Shown here: positions 1 to 8,951 of the stretch, one piece after another
How the letters are laid out: each line of letters begins with the position of its first letter
How positions within the stretch are numbered: position 1 is the stretch's first letter
Assembly: GCF_026239675.1 (NCBI RefSeq)
Contig: NZ_JAPIVQ010000004.1
Span: forward strand, 124,001 to 188,000
Length of the DNA: 64,000 bases
Reading direction: 5' to 3'
DNA from: Pedobacter sp. PLR
GTDB taxonomy: Bacteria; Bacteroidota; Bacteroidia; Sphingobacteriales; Sphingobacteriaceae
Translations under genes and position numbers: made by a program
The notes under the pieces: model-generated
What the model was told of the DNA's origin: nothing
What the model saw: the letters and a program-made list of their open reading frames with translations, nothing else
The model's database searches: none

Positions 1-245
1 GTAAAAACGTAGTAGGTATTGCCAAAGTTGTTAAAGAATTTTATCAGGACCCTACTACAGATGACATCAAATGGGTGGTCGTAGATTTGGCGCCTGTAGA
101 AGCTCTAAAAAACCCGGTTTCCTTAGAGCAAATCAAAGCAGAAGAAAGCTTACAGGATATTTCTTTAGTCAGACAAGGACGTTTATCAGTGATGCCACTG
201 AAAGCGGAAGAGTTTGATAAGATCCTTGAAATGGGCTCTGTTTAG
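1..245 (+). CDS. EVE domain-containing protein, C-terminal part (5' cut by window edge)
   Basis: Only the last 80 codons are inside the window; the frame enters at base 3 and ends at TAG 243-245. The visible part reads GIAKVVKEFYQDPTTDD, then KWVVVDLAP, then VRQGRLSVMPL. This is the pattern of the second half of EVE (thymocyte nuclear protein 1 / DUF55) proteins. EVE domains are PUA-like folds thought to bind modified bases in nucleic acids; the ligand of this one is unknown. The stop codon overlaps the stop of the convergent antiporter gene by 4 bases, so the two genes share their 3' ends and no separate terminator is visible. Family assignment is from recalled sequence pattern only, because the N-terminal half cannot be seen. 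Confidence 0.8.
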   Translation, partial: KNVVGIAKVVKEFYQDPTTDDIKWVVVDLAPVEALKNPVSLEQIKAEESLQDISLVRQGRLSVMPLKAEEFDKILEMGSV

Positions 246-1438
246 TGTGCAGGCTCTTTAGGAGCATGGATCACTTTCTTTGCCGATAGCAAGCCAATAC
301 TCATAATCAGGCTGGATCCAAGTACCACAAGGAACAGAAAAGCCGTGCCTACCTCTGGTATTTTTAATGCCGGAGGCAGGTTAAAATACAATAAGATACT
401 GATCAAGCCCCTAGGCGCAATGAAACTCTCCGAGCCACTGTTTTCTTTTCTGAAAATTTTCAGGTAAGCGAAACGAATGATGAAGATTGTAGCCAGAATA
501 ATCAAGCCATTGGCAATCACCGGGCCATCGTTCAAGGCATAGATGTTCATCGTAAAGCCAAAAATTACAAAGAAAAATGTACGAATGATAAATGCACTTT
601 CGGCAGAAAGCTGATGCAGCTGCGTCAAATCATTTGATAAGTTCTTATAGATAAAGACGCTCCTGAAATAAGCATGTTTAATGGTGTCCGCATTGTTGAG
701 GAATAATCCGAAGGCCAGAATCAGCACTAAAGAAGACAAATGGTACGACTGTCCGATGGCATACACCAGAATCAGGATAGAAATGATCAGAAAGAACTTA
801 ATATGGTGCGAAATTCTTCCCATCAGATACAGCAGCGTAATACAGGAAATCGCTGATAAGATGACAATTAAGATCGTATTCAATCCCAATCCTGCAAAAG
901 AGGACATCGAGATATGAGGATTTGTAATGGCAAAATTGAAAAGAATGATAGTCAGGATATCCGAAAAAGAAGACTCATAAATGATGAACTCCTTGCTTTT
1001 CTTACTCAATGCTGCGGCAGAAGGGATGGCAATGGCCGAGCTGATCACACTGAAAGGGATTGCATTCGTAAAACAGACGTACAATTCTTTTCCGGTGATC
1101 TGGTAAATGATAAAGGTGATGACCGATACAGTGGCCAGTAAAACAAAAAAAGCGGACATAAAAGCTCCTTTGATAACCTTATTCTTTCCCTTTTCATATT
1201 TAAGCTCCAGAGAACCTTCAAAAACGATCAGAATAAGACCTACGGTACCTAAAGTTGGCAGAACAGTCAGAAAATTGAAGGTTTGTAAATGAAGATTGTC
1301 TACTAATACACGTAAGCCAATACCGAGTAGTAACAGCAACAGGACGGAGGGAAGTTTGGTTTTGCTGGCAACAAGGTCGAATAGATAGGAAAATATGACG
1401 AGTCCGCTTAAAATAATTAATGTGGTGTATGTCGTCAT
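242..1438 (-). CDS. Cation:proton antiporter (CPA family), membrane protein
   Basis: The protein has 398 residues and is almost entirely hydrophobic, with about eleven or twelve predicted membrane helices, as expected for a monovalent cation/proton antiporter transmembrane domain. It starts with a membrane helix (IILSGLVIFSYLF). It has a VFEGSLEL segment near residue 73, a discontinuous-helix-like stretch rich in Ser, Ala and Ile near 130-145, and an acidic ESSFSD segment at 155-160. Asp160 sits where many CPA proteins carry the ion-binding acidic residue. There is no C-terminal TrkA or RCK domain. The probable role is exchange of Na+ or K+ for protons at the inner membrane; ion specificity cannot be read from sequence. 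The 3' end overlaps the EVE gene, and the thioesterase gene lies 41 bases upstream on the same strand, so co-transcription is possible. Confidence 0.8.
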   Translation of the reverse strand: MTTYTTLIILSGLVIFSYLFDLVASKTKLPSVLLLLLLGIGLRVLVDNLHLQTFNFLTVLPTLGTVGLILIVFEGSLELKYEKGKNKVIKGAFMSAFFVLLATVSVITFIIYQITGKELYVCFTNAIPFSVISSAIAIPSAAALSKKSKEFIIYESSFSDILTIILFNFAITNPHISMSSFAGLGLNTILIVILSAISCITLLYLMGRISHHIKFFLIISILILVYAIGQSYHLSSLVLILAFGLFLNNADTIKHAYFRSVFIYKNLSNDLTQLHQLSAESAFIIRTFFFVIFGFTMNIYALNDGPVIANGLIILATIFIIRFAYLKIFRKENSGSESFIAPRGLISILLYFNLPPALKIPEVGTAFLFLVVLGSSLIMSIGLLSAKKVIHAPKEPAH

Positions 1439-1479
1439 ATTTTCTTTTTAGTATCTATCTGATTTATTTATAGCTGGAT

Positions 1480-2001
1480 TTACTCTTCGAAGAATAAAGC
1501 CCTAAGCTCTTTAGCGTCATTTGCTTTCATCTTACCGCTAAGGATTAAGCGAAGTTGTCTTCTTCTTAATGCCCCTGCAAATAATTCAATCTCATCTTCC
1601 GTTTCTGGTAATATCTCAGGAACAGGAATCGTTCTGCCGCTTTGATCAATGGCGACAAACGTATAATATGCTTCATTTGATTTGACGCGGGCTCCGGAAG
1701 GGATATTTTCTGCCCATACATCCAGTCTGACTTCTACCGAAGTATTGAATGCGCGGGTTACTTTTGCTTCGATGGTAATTACATCACCCAATTTGATGGG
1801 TTGTTTGAAGGAAACATTGTCTACCGATGCGGTAACAACGATTCTATTGCAGTGTTTTTGCGCAGAAATAGCAGCAGCGATGTCCATCCAGTGGAGCAAC
1901 CGGCCTCCCATTAAATTGTTCAATGTATTGGTATCATTGGGTAATACCAACTCATTCATAATGGTAAATGACTCTTTCGGGCTTTTTATCTTTGTACTCA
2001 T
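1480..2001 (-). CDS. Acyl-CoA thioesterase, hotdog fold (YciA/BACH-like)
   Basis: The gene codes for 173 residues and hydrolyses acyl-CoA to free acid and CoA in the cytoplasm. The hotdog helix motif NNLMGGRLLHWMD lies near residues 27-40. It is followed by the strand VTASVDNVSFKQPIKLGDVI, which is characteristic of the YciA/cytosolic acyl-CoA hydrolase family. I chose the ATG at 2001 over the in-frame ATG at 2049, because homologues begin close to the SPKESFTIMNELVLPND stretch. The longer start would also read through a -7 box (TACTTTTG, reverse strand 2010-2017). The C-terminal tail of about 40 residues is charged and not catalytic. Substrate chain length cannot be inferred. Confidence 0.85.
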   Translation of the reverse strand: MSTKIKSPKESFTIMNELVLPNDTNTLNNLMGGRLLHWMDIAAAISAQKHCNRIVVTASVDNVSFKQPIKLGDVITIEAKVTRAFNTSVEVRLDVWAENIPSGARVKSNEAYYTFVAIDQSGRTIPVPEILPETEDEIELFAGALRRRQLRLILSGKMKANDAKELRALFFEE

Positions 2002-2009
2002 AATCTCTG

Positions 2010-2017
2010 CAAAAGTA
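2010..2017 (-). promoter_or_regulatory. Candidate -7 promoter box for the thioesterase gene
   Basis: Read on the minus strand this is TACTTTTG, matching the Bacteroidetes TAnnTTTG -7 element nine bases before the chosen start at 2001. No TTG lies 17-23 bases upstream, so the -33 element is not supported. Confidence 0.4.
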
Positions 2018-2232
2018 AGTAAAAATGAACATACATGGAGAGAAATCAAATGGATTTGGCTTCATTACGACCGATAATCAATGAAATTGATACAAGAAAC
2101 CAGCTCATTAAATTTGGTTTTAGGCTAGCTGATGAGGATAAGAAATCGACTGTACTTCTGATCTGATGCGGACAGAATTTATCTGGTATTTTTCCCTAAA
2201 CAAATGAAACATTATCAATGTTATCCTAAAAC

Positions 2233-3717
2233 ATGGACAATCAAACCTTAGTACAATATTTCCACTGGTATTATAATGAAGCCGACAAGTTATGGATTAA
2301 AGCCGGAAAAGATGCGGAGAAACTGGCTCAAATGGGGATTACCGGAATTTGGTTGCCACCTGCCTATAAAGCCAATGCAGGAGAGGCTTCTGTCGGATAT
2401 GACCCCTACGATCTCTATGACCTTGGTGAATTTGATCAGAAGAATACCCTGGCCACGAAATACGGGACAAAAGAAGATTACCAGAATGCCATCCATATCC
2501 TTCAGGAAAACGGAATTAGTGTGATTGCCGATATTGTTTTTAACCATAAAGCAGGAGGGGATGAGCTTGAAAAAGTGACCGTAAGGACTGTAAATCCAGA
2601 AGATAGAGAAGAGTTTACCTCTGAGCCATTTGAGATTGAAGCCTGGACAAAGTTCAGTTTTAAAGGTAGAAATGGTCAATATTCTCAGTTTATATGGGAT
2701 AAAGATTGTTTCAGCGGAATAGACTGGGCGGAAGATTTAAAGGAAACAGGGATTTACTCCATCCAGAATATATATGGTGAAGGTTGGGAAGATGTGCCCT
2801 CCAAAGAACTCGGTAATTACGATTACCTCATGTATAACGACATCGAGTTTAGAAATCCGGCAGTGCGGGAAGAGTTGAAAAGATGGGGCGAATGGTATGT
2901 AAACAGCTGCGGGATGAAAGGGTTTCGCCTGGATGCAGTAAAACATATTGCTACGGATTTCCTGATCGAATGGCTGGATCACATGAATGAAACGTTCAAT
3001 ACGCAGTTTTTTGTAGTTGCAGAAAACTGGAATATCGACAATGTTACCGAGCTGGAGCACTATCTGGAAATCACGAAAGGGCGGATGCAGTTGTTCGACT
3101 CTTTACTTCATCATAATCTTTTCCTCGCAGGAGAAGAAAAAGAACAATACGACCTGTCTAAAATCTTTGAGGGTACACTGGTTCAGTTGCAACCCATGTA
3201 CACCGTTACTTTTGTAGATAACCACGATTCTCAACCCTTGCAAGCGCTGGAATCCTATATAGATTTCTGGTTCCGGCCATTGGCCTATGCGCTGATTTTA
3301 TTAAGAGAAGATGGGATTCCATGTATATTCTACGCTGATTTATATGGGGCAAAATATAAAGACGAGGATAAAGAAGAAGATATGGTGGATGTAAATCTTG
3401 TTCCTTTAATTGAATTACCGGAAATGATGAGCATCAGAAAAGACTTGTCTTATGGCCTGCAACGTGATTATCTGGACTTTCCAAACTGTATCGGCTGGAC
3501 CAGAACAGGCATTCCGGAGAAAGTAAATTCGGGTATTGCCGTGATTATGAGTAACGGAGCTGAAGGTTATAAAGCAATGGAAATGGGGCTCGAAAACGCT
3601 GGAAGAATAATGATTGACGCAATTGGTAATAGAAAAGAAATGATCATAATAGATGAAAAAGGATGGGCATATTTTTTCTGTAACGCAGAAAGTGTGTCGG
3701 TATGGACTATCGCTTAG
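2233..3717 (+). CDS. Alpha-amylase, GH13 (cytoplasmic type)
   Basis: This 494-residue glycosidase cleaves alpha-1,4-glucans. The GH13 regions are present in order: region I VIADIVFNHK; region II GFRLDAVKH with the nucleophile Asp234; region III FFVVAENW with acid/base Glu264; region IV TFVDNHDSQ with Asp332. The N-terminus LVQYFHWYYNEADKLW is typical of the AmyS-like, liquefying subfamily (GH13_5). There is no signal peptide, so an intracellular role on storage or imported maltodextrins is likely. The ATG at 2233 is used because the conserved N-terminus begins there. The gene ends 11 bases inside the convergent plug-domain gene. No linked SusCD or glucan-binding gene is nearby, so it appears to be a stand-alone enzyme. 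Confidence 0.92.
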   Translation: MDNQTLVQYFHWYYNEADKLWIKAGKDAEKLAQMGITGIWLPPAYKANAGEASVGYDPYDLYDLGEFDQKNTLATKYGTKEDYQNAIHILQENGISVIADIVFNHKAGGDELEKVTVRTVNPEDREEFTSEPFEIEAWTKFSFKGRNGQYSQFIWDKDCFSGIDWAEDLKETGIYSIQNIYGEGWEDVPSKELGNYDYLMYNDIEFRNPAVREELKRWGEWYVNSCGMKGFRLDAVKHIATDFLIEWLDHMNETFNTQFFVVAENWNIDNVTELEHYLEITKGRMQLFDSLLHHNLFLAGEEKEQYDLSKIFEGTLVQLQPMYTVTFVDNHDSQPLQALESYIDFWFRPLAYALILLREDGIPCIFYADLYGAKYKDEDKEEDMVDVNLVPLIELPEMMSIRKDLSYGLQRDYLDFPNCIGWTRTGIPEKVNSGIAVIMSNGAEGYKAMEMGLENAGRIMIDAIGNRKEMIIIDEKGWAYFFCNAESVSVWTIA

Positions 3718-4975
3718 TCGTGTTTAAATTTACAAAACCGATCAACTCTTCCCAACGGGAACCTGGTTTGCGGTAATAAACATATACCTGATAAGTGTTT
3801 TCCGTTTCAAAGAAAGAACCCTCAAAAACGGTCAGGTCTATCTTGCCGGTTTTTTTGTCCAGCCAAACATATTTATAATCATACAATCCTTGCTTTAAAG
3901 GGATACTGGTATGAAAACGTTTAGTGGAAGCGTCATAGGCTAGCTTGCTGGCCTCATTAAGGATGTAATTGTTGAAACGACCAACCACATAAGCATCACC
4001 TGTCGTTGTTGGAACCACAGAGTTTAAAGTAAAGTAAACGCGGGCATAATCACTGTCGGTGTTTGGATCACGACCCTCCTGGTTTCTAATGAAAAAGCTG
4101 CCATTTTCATCAAATTGATTCGTGAATTTCGCTACATTTCCATTCAAATCAGTAAACAGAATCACTTTATTGACGGTATCTCTGATAATCTCCTTCACAT
4201 TTACCGCTTTATAACGGAAACTGCGCATGTCAAACTTTCTAAACTCATTTCCGGCGGGAAAATCATTGTTGTTTACATCATTATAAACCAATGAACCTGG
4301 TCTGATAAAGGTCGGAGTTTTATTCCATGAAGCCGTTTGAGGAATGCCATTCTGCATCACTACAGCCTTTAAGTCTAAAGTTGGATTCTGAATTGGATTG
4401 GTATGGGAAATGGTGAAATCGATTTTCTGATTGGTTCTTCGTAAGTCTACCTGCGGACTAGCGGTAACATTTACACCAATAGACACTTGCTTATCCACGA
4501 TGTAAAACCGTTGAGAAACTACAGGTTTCTGAGGATTTCCGTCTTCATATACCTTCAACAGGTAATTACCGGAAATCTTAGGTTTAATCCGGGAGTTGGG
4601 TAAAGTAAGGGAGTAATTGGTGTATTGTTGCAGGGTCCCAAAAGAGTATTTATACTCCGTAATGCGGTCTTCGGACATCCCATCGAGGTAATCTAAAGGA
4701 GAGAGACGGGAAGGTTTCCAGTCGGAACTGCATTGTTCTACGGTATAAGAGTAGATTTTGCTACCGCCGTTCAGGTTGTCAAAAGAGAAGTATAAAAGCT
4801 CATTGGAATTCAGTGCAATGACTGGCAGCGACTGTTCTTTTTGTGTGTTATAACATTGTACGGTCCGGATTTCCGGCAAGTACACCTTATTGTCGTATAC
4901 AAATTGCTGGTCCTGAGCCACAGCAATTTGCATACTAAATAACAGCACGAAAAACAATCCGCCTAGTTTTATCAT
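3707..4975 (-). CDS. Type IX secretion plug-domain protein (DUF5103 family)
   Basis: The gene codes for 422 residues with a clear signal peptide (MIKLGGLFFVLLFSMQIAVAQ), so it is exported. The body is beta-rich and matches the DUF5103 family: an early VYLPEIRTVQCYN segment, a LLYFSFDNLNGG strand, a middle SDYARVYFTLN stretch and a C-terminal YVWLDKKTG strand. In Pfam this family is described as a type IX secretion system plug domain, thought to cover or regulate the SprA translocon; that role comes from the family, not from this sequence. I chose the ATG at 4975 rather than 5017 because it starts the signal peptide. It also overlaps the stop of the upstream ABC-F gene as TAATG, which indicates translational coupling. 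Confidence 0.85.
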   Translation of the reverse strand: MIKLGGLFFVLLFSMQIAVAQDQQFVYDNKVYLPEIRTVQCYNTQKEQSLPVIALNSNELLYFSFDNLNGGSKIYSYTVEQCSSDWKPSRLSPLDYLDGMSEDRITEYKYSFGTLQQYTNYSLTLPNSRIKPKISGNYLLKVYEDGNPQKPVVSQRFYIVDKQVSIGVNVTASPQVDLRRTNQKIDFTISHTNPIQNPTLDLKAVVMQNGIPQTASWNKTPTFIRPGSLVYNDVNNNDFPAGNEFRKFDMRSFRYKAVNVKEIIRDTVNKVILFTDLNGNVAKFTNQFDENGSFFIRNQEGRDPNTDSDYARVYFTLNSVVPTTTGDAYVVGRFNNYILNEASKLAYDASTKRFHTSIPLKQGLYDYKYVWLDKKTGKIDLTVFEGSFFETENTYQVYVYYRKPGSRWEELIGFVNLNTTKR

Positions 4976-6891
4976 TATCCTTCTAATTCCATAATATCGG
5001 AAGCCAGTTCTTCCCATTTATTCTGGGCATTGTCCAGCTGATGTTTGGCATCAGTATAGCTTTTATTTGCTTCAGCAAGTTTTCCTGAATTCGAATATAC
5101 GGCTTCATCAGCGATTTGCGCTTCAATAGCTTTCACATTTTGCTCAAATTCAGCAATCTCAGCTTCAATCTTTTTCAATTGCTCATTCAGCTTTTTAAGT
5201 TGCTGTTGTGCATTTGGAGCTGCTTTTTCTACCACTGCTGCTTTAGGTTTAACCTCTTTGTCTGGTCTTACCGGAATGCTTGATGGGGCAGTAGGAACTC
5301 TTTTTGAATTCCATTCTTCGTATTCTGCATACGTACCCGGATATTCTTTGATGTCCTGATCTTCGATAAACCAGATTTTATTGGCTACGTTATCTAAGAA
5401 ATACCTATCATGGGATACTGCAATAAAAGTACCTTCATATTGTGTTAAAGCTTGAATCAGGATATTCACAGATTGAATGTCCAGGTGATTCGTAGGCTCA
5501 TCCAGAATCAGGAAGTTAGAGTCAGTAGTTAAAGATTTAGCCAGGGCTACCCTTGATTTTTCACCTCCGGAAAGTACACGGATTTTCTTGAATACATCAT
5601 CACCAGTGAAAAGGAAACATCCTAAAATTCCACGTAATTCCGTATCGGTATGCTTAGGCGCGAATGCCTGCAATTCTTCAAGGATCGTGTTTTCCAGGTG
5701 TAAAGATTCCAGCTGATGCTGTGCAAAGAAAGTCGTTGTCACATTGTGACCAACTTCACATTTACCTTCAAACTCTTCTGCACCTGCGATGATACGTAAT
5801 AACGTCGATTTACCTTTACCGTTGGCACCGATTAAAGCGATTTTGTCACCTTTTTCAATCAAACCATCTGCATTGTTTAAGATATCGATGTTTGGATAGC
5901 TTTTGTAAGCTTCTTCCACGCGGATTACGTGACGTCCTGAAGGTTTAGAGAACTTGAACTGGAAGTTTACTGTTGGATTGTCATCATCAACATCTTCCAC
6001 ACGCTCCATTTTATCCAGGGCTTTCATCCTTGATTGCGCCATTTTCGCTTTAGAAGCTTTGGCACGGAAACGCTCGATCAAACGCTCTTCCTGCTTGATT
6101 TTTGCCTGTTGATTTTTGAATTCTCCTTTTTGAATCTCTCCACGAAGGGATTTTTCTTCCAGATAGAAGCTATAGTTACCTGCATAAGGAGTTAATTTTC
6201 CTTTGCGGGATTCCACGATACGGTTTACTACTTTATCTAAGAAATACCTATCGTGAGAAACGATCACAATGGCACCTTCAAAGCTCAATAAATAAGTTTC
6301 CAGCCATTTAATGGACGGTAAATCCATGTGGTTGGTAGGCTCATCCAGCAAAAGAATGTCTGGAGTCTGCAAAAGAATTTTTGCCAGCATTACCCTCATT
6401 CTCCATCCTCCGGAGAAGGTGTTTAATGGTCTGTGCTGATCCTCAGTGCTGAAACCAAGACCTGCAAGGATCTCATTTGCTCTGTATTCTATACTATAAC
6501 CGTCTAAAGCTTCGAACTCCTGTTGCTTATCGCTCAGTTTGTTCAATACTTCTTCAGAGTAATCTGTTTCTATCTTTTTTAAGAGTTCTTCAATTTCATC
6601 ATGTAATTGATTTTGGCGCTCAAAGGCCTCCATCGCTACGTGTAAAATGCTATGGTGTGAATCGTAAGAAAGTAAATCCTGGTTCAGGTAGCCTATTTTC
6701 AGGTCTTTCGACATGGAAATGCTTCCTGCAGAAGGGCCATACTCGCCAACTATTATTTTTAGAAGTGTAGATTTACCGGTTCCATTGGCTCCGATTAATC
6801 CAATTCTTTCTCCTGGTTTAATGTGCCAGTTTGCCTCGTCGTATAAAGCTCTGGAGCCTATCAGGAATGTTAAGTCGTTTATTGAAATCAT
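4975..6891 (-). CDS. ABC-F family ATP-binding protein
   Basis: This is a soluble protein of 638 residues with two ABC ATPase domains and no membrane segment. The first domain has Walker A GANGTGKST, signature FSGGWRMR and Walker B ILLLDEPTNHMD. The second has GANGKGKST, LSGGEKSR and FLILDEPTNHLD. Between them lies the charged ABC-F linker (roughly residues 235-310), and after them a coiled-coil tail rich in Lys, Glu and Ala (about 545-638). ABC-F proteins bind the ribosome and relieve stalled translation; the subfamily with a C-terminal coiled coil is Uup/YdiF-like. The ATG at 6891 is preferred because the next upstream start adds residues that lie inside the promoter. The stop overlaps the downstream plug-domain gene start. 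Confidence 0.92.
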   Translation of the reverse strand: MISINDLTFLIGSRALYDEANWHIKPGERIGLIGANGTGKSTLLKIIVGEYGPSAGSISMSKDLKIGYLNQDLLSYDSHHSILHVAMEAFERQNQLHDEIEELLKKIETDYSEEVLNKLSDKQQEFEALDGYSIEYRANEILAGLGFSTEDQHRPLNTFSGGWRMRVMLAKILLQTPDILLLDEPTNHMDLPSIKWLETYLLSFEGAIVIVSHDRYFLDKVVNRIVESRKGKLTPYAGNYSFYLEEKSLRGEIQKGEFKNQQAKIKQEERLIERFRAKASKAKMAQSRMKALDKMERVEDVDDDNPTVNFQFKFSKPSGRHVIRVEEAYKSYPNIDILNNADGLIEKGDKIALIGANGKGKSTLLRIIAGAEEFEGKCEVGHNVTTTFFAQHQLESLHLENTILEELQAFAPKHTDTELRGILGCFLFTGDDVFKKIRVLSGGEKSRVALAKSLTTDSNFLILDEPTNHLDIQSVNILIQALTQYEGTFIAVSHDRYFLDNVANKIWFIEDQDIKEYPGTYAEYEEWNSKRVPTAPSSIPVRPDKEVKPKAAVVEKAAPNAQQQLKKLNEQLKKIEAEIAEFEQNVKAIEAQIADEAVYSNSGKLAEANKSYTDAKHQLDNAQNKWEELASDIMELEG

Positions 6892-6898
6892 TTGCGTG

Positions 6899-6926
6899 CA
6901 AAAATACAACTTTGTTTGCTTTCCAA
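6899..6926 (-). promoter_or_regulatory. Promoter of the ABC-F gene (TTG-N17-TATTTTTG)
   Basis: Reading the minus strand, TTG at 6926-6924 is followed after 17 bases by TATTTTTG at 6906-6899. This agrees with the Bacteroidetes sigma-A consensus TTG-N17-23-TAnnTTTG. The -7 box ends 8 bases before the start codon, so the message would be nearly leaderless. Confidence 0.65.
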
Positions 6927-7092
6927 TTGCATTTAATAGTGAAGGAATTGTAATTTATTTTTGGCCTCTGACAGCCCCTAAAGGCGTGTTCTGAGGGTAT
7001 TTACGCGTTTTTATCCGCATCTATAGAAAATCCACTGTTTTCAGGACGGCGAATTTTATATTTATTGTTACTGCTTTGTTAACATTACTATG

Positions 7093-7100
7093 TATTTTTG
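7093..7100 (+). promoter_or_regulatory. Candidate -7 box for pyrD
   Basis: TATTTTTG matches TAnnTTTG. The nearest upstream TTTG (7075-7078) is only 14 bases away and the next TTG is 25 away, so the -33 box is uncertain. A start here would give a leader of about 80 bases before the ATG at 7188. Confidence 0.45.
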
Positions 7101-7187
7101 CGTTTTTGGGAGGGAAGATGTTGTATCTCAGGATACAATCATCTTACTGCCCTTTGTCCTATATCAAAACGTTTCTATATTCGTTCC

Positions 7188-8216
7188 ATGTACCGTCTAA
7201 TTAAGCCTTTATTCTTCCAGTTTGAGCCAGAAAAAGTACACCATTTTGTGGTGAAACAACTGAAATGGTTCAATGATCACTTCCCAATGGGGAAAACAAT
7301 TTTACGCAGCAGCTTTGATGTCAATATCAAAGGACTGGAACGCGAAGTCTTCGGAATCAAATTTAGAAATCCTGTAGGACTTGCTGCTGGTTTTGATAAA
7401 AACGGAGAATATGTTGAAGCATTGAGTAATCTGGGCTTTGGTTTCATAGAAGTAGGTACTGTAACCCCATTGCCACAACCAGGGAATGAGGCGCCAAGAA
7501 TGTTTCGCTTGCAGGAAGATTCAGCCCTTATTAACCGCATGGGATTCAATAATAAAGGTGTAGATACCCTTGCAGAGCGATTAAGACTTTTAAAAGCCAA
7601 AGATAAAAGCATCGTGATCGGTGGTAATATCGGTAAGAATAAGAATACCCCAAATGAAGATGCGGTAAGCGATTATATCAAATGTTTCGACCGTCTTTTT
7701 GACGTGGTCGATTACTTTGTGGTGAATGTAAGTTCTCCAAACACTCCGGGCTTAAGAGAGTTGCAGGAGAAAGCACCGCTGATGAATTTATTAAACACCC
7801 TACAACAAAGAAACCTGACTCATAAGGTAAGCAGACCAATCTTGTTAAAGATCGCGCCTGACTTAACCAATGAGCAACTGGATGATATTGTGGAGATCGT
7901 TTTAGAAACTGGTATTGCAGGTGTCATCGCGACCAATACTACAATCGATAAATCAGGATTAAATAGTCCGGCAGAATTAACTGGCGAAGCTGGTGGATTA
8001 AGCGGAAAGCCTTTAACAACCCGTTCAACGGAAGTAATCAGATATATCTCTAAGAAATCGAATAAAGCATTCCCTATTATCGGGGTGGGAGGGATTCATT
8101 CTCCTCAGGATGCTAAAGATAAACTAGAAGCCGGTGCATCACTGGTACAGCTTTATACCGGCTTCATTTATGAAGGTCCGGGTATTGTGAAAAGAATATG
8201 TAAAGAGCTCGTGTAG
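7188..8216 (+). CDS. pyrD: Dihydroorotate dehydrogenase (quinone), class 2
   Basis: The gene codes for 342 residues and oxidises dihydroorotate to orotate in pyrimidine synthesis, passing electrons to membrane quinone. Class 2 features are present. The N-terminal amphipathic extension ([20 protein letters not shown]) is the membrane-binding helix pair. [10 protein letters not shown] and [11 protein letters not shown] form the FMN barrel start. [11 protein letters not shown] carries the catalytic serine (Ser182/183), and GVGGI near residue 300 binds phosphate. I chose the ATG at 7188; the reading frame is open back to a TTG at 7098, but the extra 30 residues do not resemble the family and overlap the -7 box. 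A strong intrinsic terminator follows, so it appears to be a single-gene transcript. Confidence 0.95.
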   Translation: MYRLIKPLFFQFEPEKVHHFVVKQLKWFNDHFPMGKTILRSSFDVNIKGLEREVFGIKFRNPVGLAAGFDKNGEYVEALSNLGFGFIEVGTVTPLPQPGNEAPRMFRLQEDSALINRMGFNNKGVDTLAERLRLLKAKDKSIVIGGNIGKNKNTPNEDAVSDYIKCFDRLFDVVDYFVVNVSSPNTPGLRELQEKAPLMNLLNTLQQRNLTHKVSRPILLKIAPDLTNEQLDDIVEIVLETGIAGVIATNTTIDKSGLNSPAELTGEAGGLSGKPLTTRSTEVIRYISKKSNKAFPIIGVGGIHSPQDAKDKLEAGASLVQLYTGFIYEGPGIVKRICKELV

Positions 8217-8250
8217 CGCGTTCTTTTGGCGTTGAAATACGACGCATAAT

Positions 8251-8289
8251 AAAAAAACCAGCAATGAATAGCTCATTGCTGGTTTTTTT
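8251..8289 (+). terminator. Intrinsic terminator after pyrD
   Basis: A hairpin with arms ACCAGCAATGA and TCATTGCTGGT and a 5-base loop is flanked by A-tract and T-tract. The T-run follows on the plus strand, downstream of pyrD. Confidence 0.9.
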
Positions 8290-8465
8290 ATGCCATATAT
8301 TTTATGAACCCAAAATTTAAGGCATGAAGAAGGTTAGGGCTTTAGAAAACAAAATCTGAGAATCTGTGAGAAGGCCCAGGAAGTTTGCCCTCTTCCGGGC
8401 AAAGATTCCAGCCTTAGAATAGATTCCTGATTTTGTTGAGTGCAGAGGCGCTACTATAAGTATGG

Positions 8466-8641
8466 TAGTACGATGGAATGGTGATACAATAGAATGGTAA
8501 TACGATGGAATGGTAGTACGATAGAATGGTAGTACGATAGAATGGTAGTACGATAGAATGGTAGTACGATAGAATGGTAGTACGATAGAATGGTAGTACG
8601 ATGGAATGGTAGTACGATGGAATGGTGATACAATAGAAGAA
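8466..8641. repeat. Tandem array of about eleven 16-bp repeats
   Basis: Eleven consecutive 16-bp units follow the pattern TAGTACGATAGAATGG, with point variants such as TGATACAATAGAATGG and TAATACGATGGAATGG. The five central copies (8514-8593) are identical; variants sit toward both ends. An inverted copy of the unit start, ATCGTACTA, closes the array at 8640-8648. Because 16 is not a multiple of three, the reading frame rotates through the units, and the open frames seen across it on the minus strand are artefacts of missing stops. The array fills the space between two terminators (pyrD and the small basic gene), so it should be transcriptionally quiet. Confidence 0.95.
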
Positions 8642-8683
8642 TCGTACTATAGAAAGATGGAGGGCTAGAAAAATCAAGTCGCA

Positions 8684-8718
8684 AAAAAAAGACCTTAGGA
8701 ATATCCTAAAGTCTTTCT
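8684..8718 (-). terminator. Intrinsic terminator after the small basic gene
   Basis: The minus strand reads AAAGACTTTAGGA, a short loop, then TCCTAAGGTCTTT followed by a run of eight T. The stem is interrupted by a single mismatch. It lies just past the stop codon at 8738. Confidence 0.85.
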
Positions 8719-8737
8719 TATTTCTTGAAACAGAAAC

Positions 8738-8914
8738 TTATGCTCTTGCAGTAAGTTTATCTAGAACAGCATTGTTTTTAGCCAATTGATCTGTAGTAGA
8801 CTGTTTAGAACGGCTACCTAATTCAATGTTAGTAGCTAATTTTAAGTTTTTCACATCTAATTTAGCGAAAGTCTTATTTCTTCTGTCTTTTCTTTTTAAT
8901 CTAGTAACTGCCAT
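8738..8914 (-). CDS. Small basic conserved-looking hypothetical protein (58 aa)
   Basis: This is a 58-residue protein very rich in Lys and Arg at its start (MAVTRLKRKDRRNKTFAKL), followed by a helix-prone half ending DQLAKNNAVLDKLTARA. The composition suggests RNA binding or ribosome association. It is not the S20 family, which has a different N-terminus. I do not recognise a named family. The frame is open upstream to 9016 but that stretch is the tRNA-Cys gene, so the ATG at 8914 is the credible start. It lies 37 bases after tRNA-Cys on the same strand, shares the tRNA promoter, and is followed by its own terminator, so the two are probably one transcript. Confidence 0.75.
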   Translation of the reverse strand: MAVTRLKRKDRRNKTFAKLDVKNLKLATNIELGSRSKQSTTDQLAKNNAVLDKLTARA

Positions 8915-8951
8915 GGTGTAACCCTTTATTTTTTTATTTATTGTAAATCTG

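Noticed and set aside
7098..7187. Longer pyrD start at TTG 7098
   Set aside because: The added 30 residues do not look like the class 2 membrane helix and would overlap the -7 box.
8466..8641. CRISPR array
   Set aside because: Units are contiguous 16-mers without unique spacers, and no cas gene is present.
8414..8684. Open frames across the 16-bp repeats on the minus strand
   Set aside because: They consist only of translated repeat units in rotating frames, lack normal protein composition and run through a terminator.
8738..8914. Ribosomal protein S20 call for the small basic gene
   Set aside because: Length and N-terminus do not match S20 (which is about 85 residues and begins with a different basic helix).
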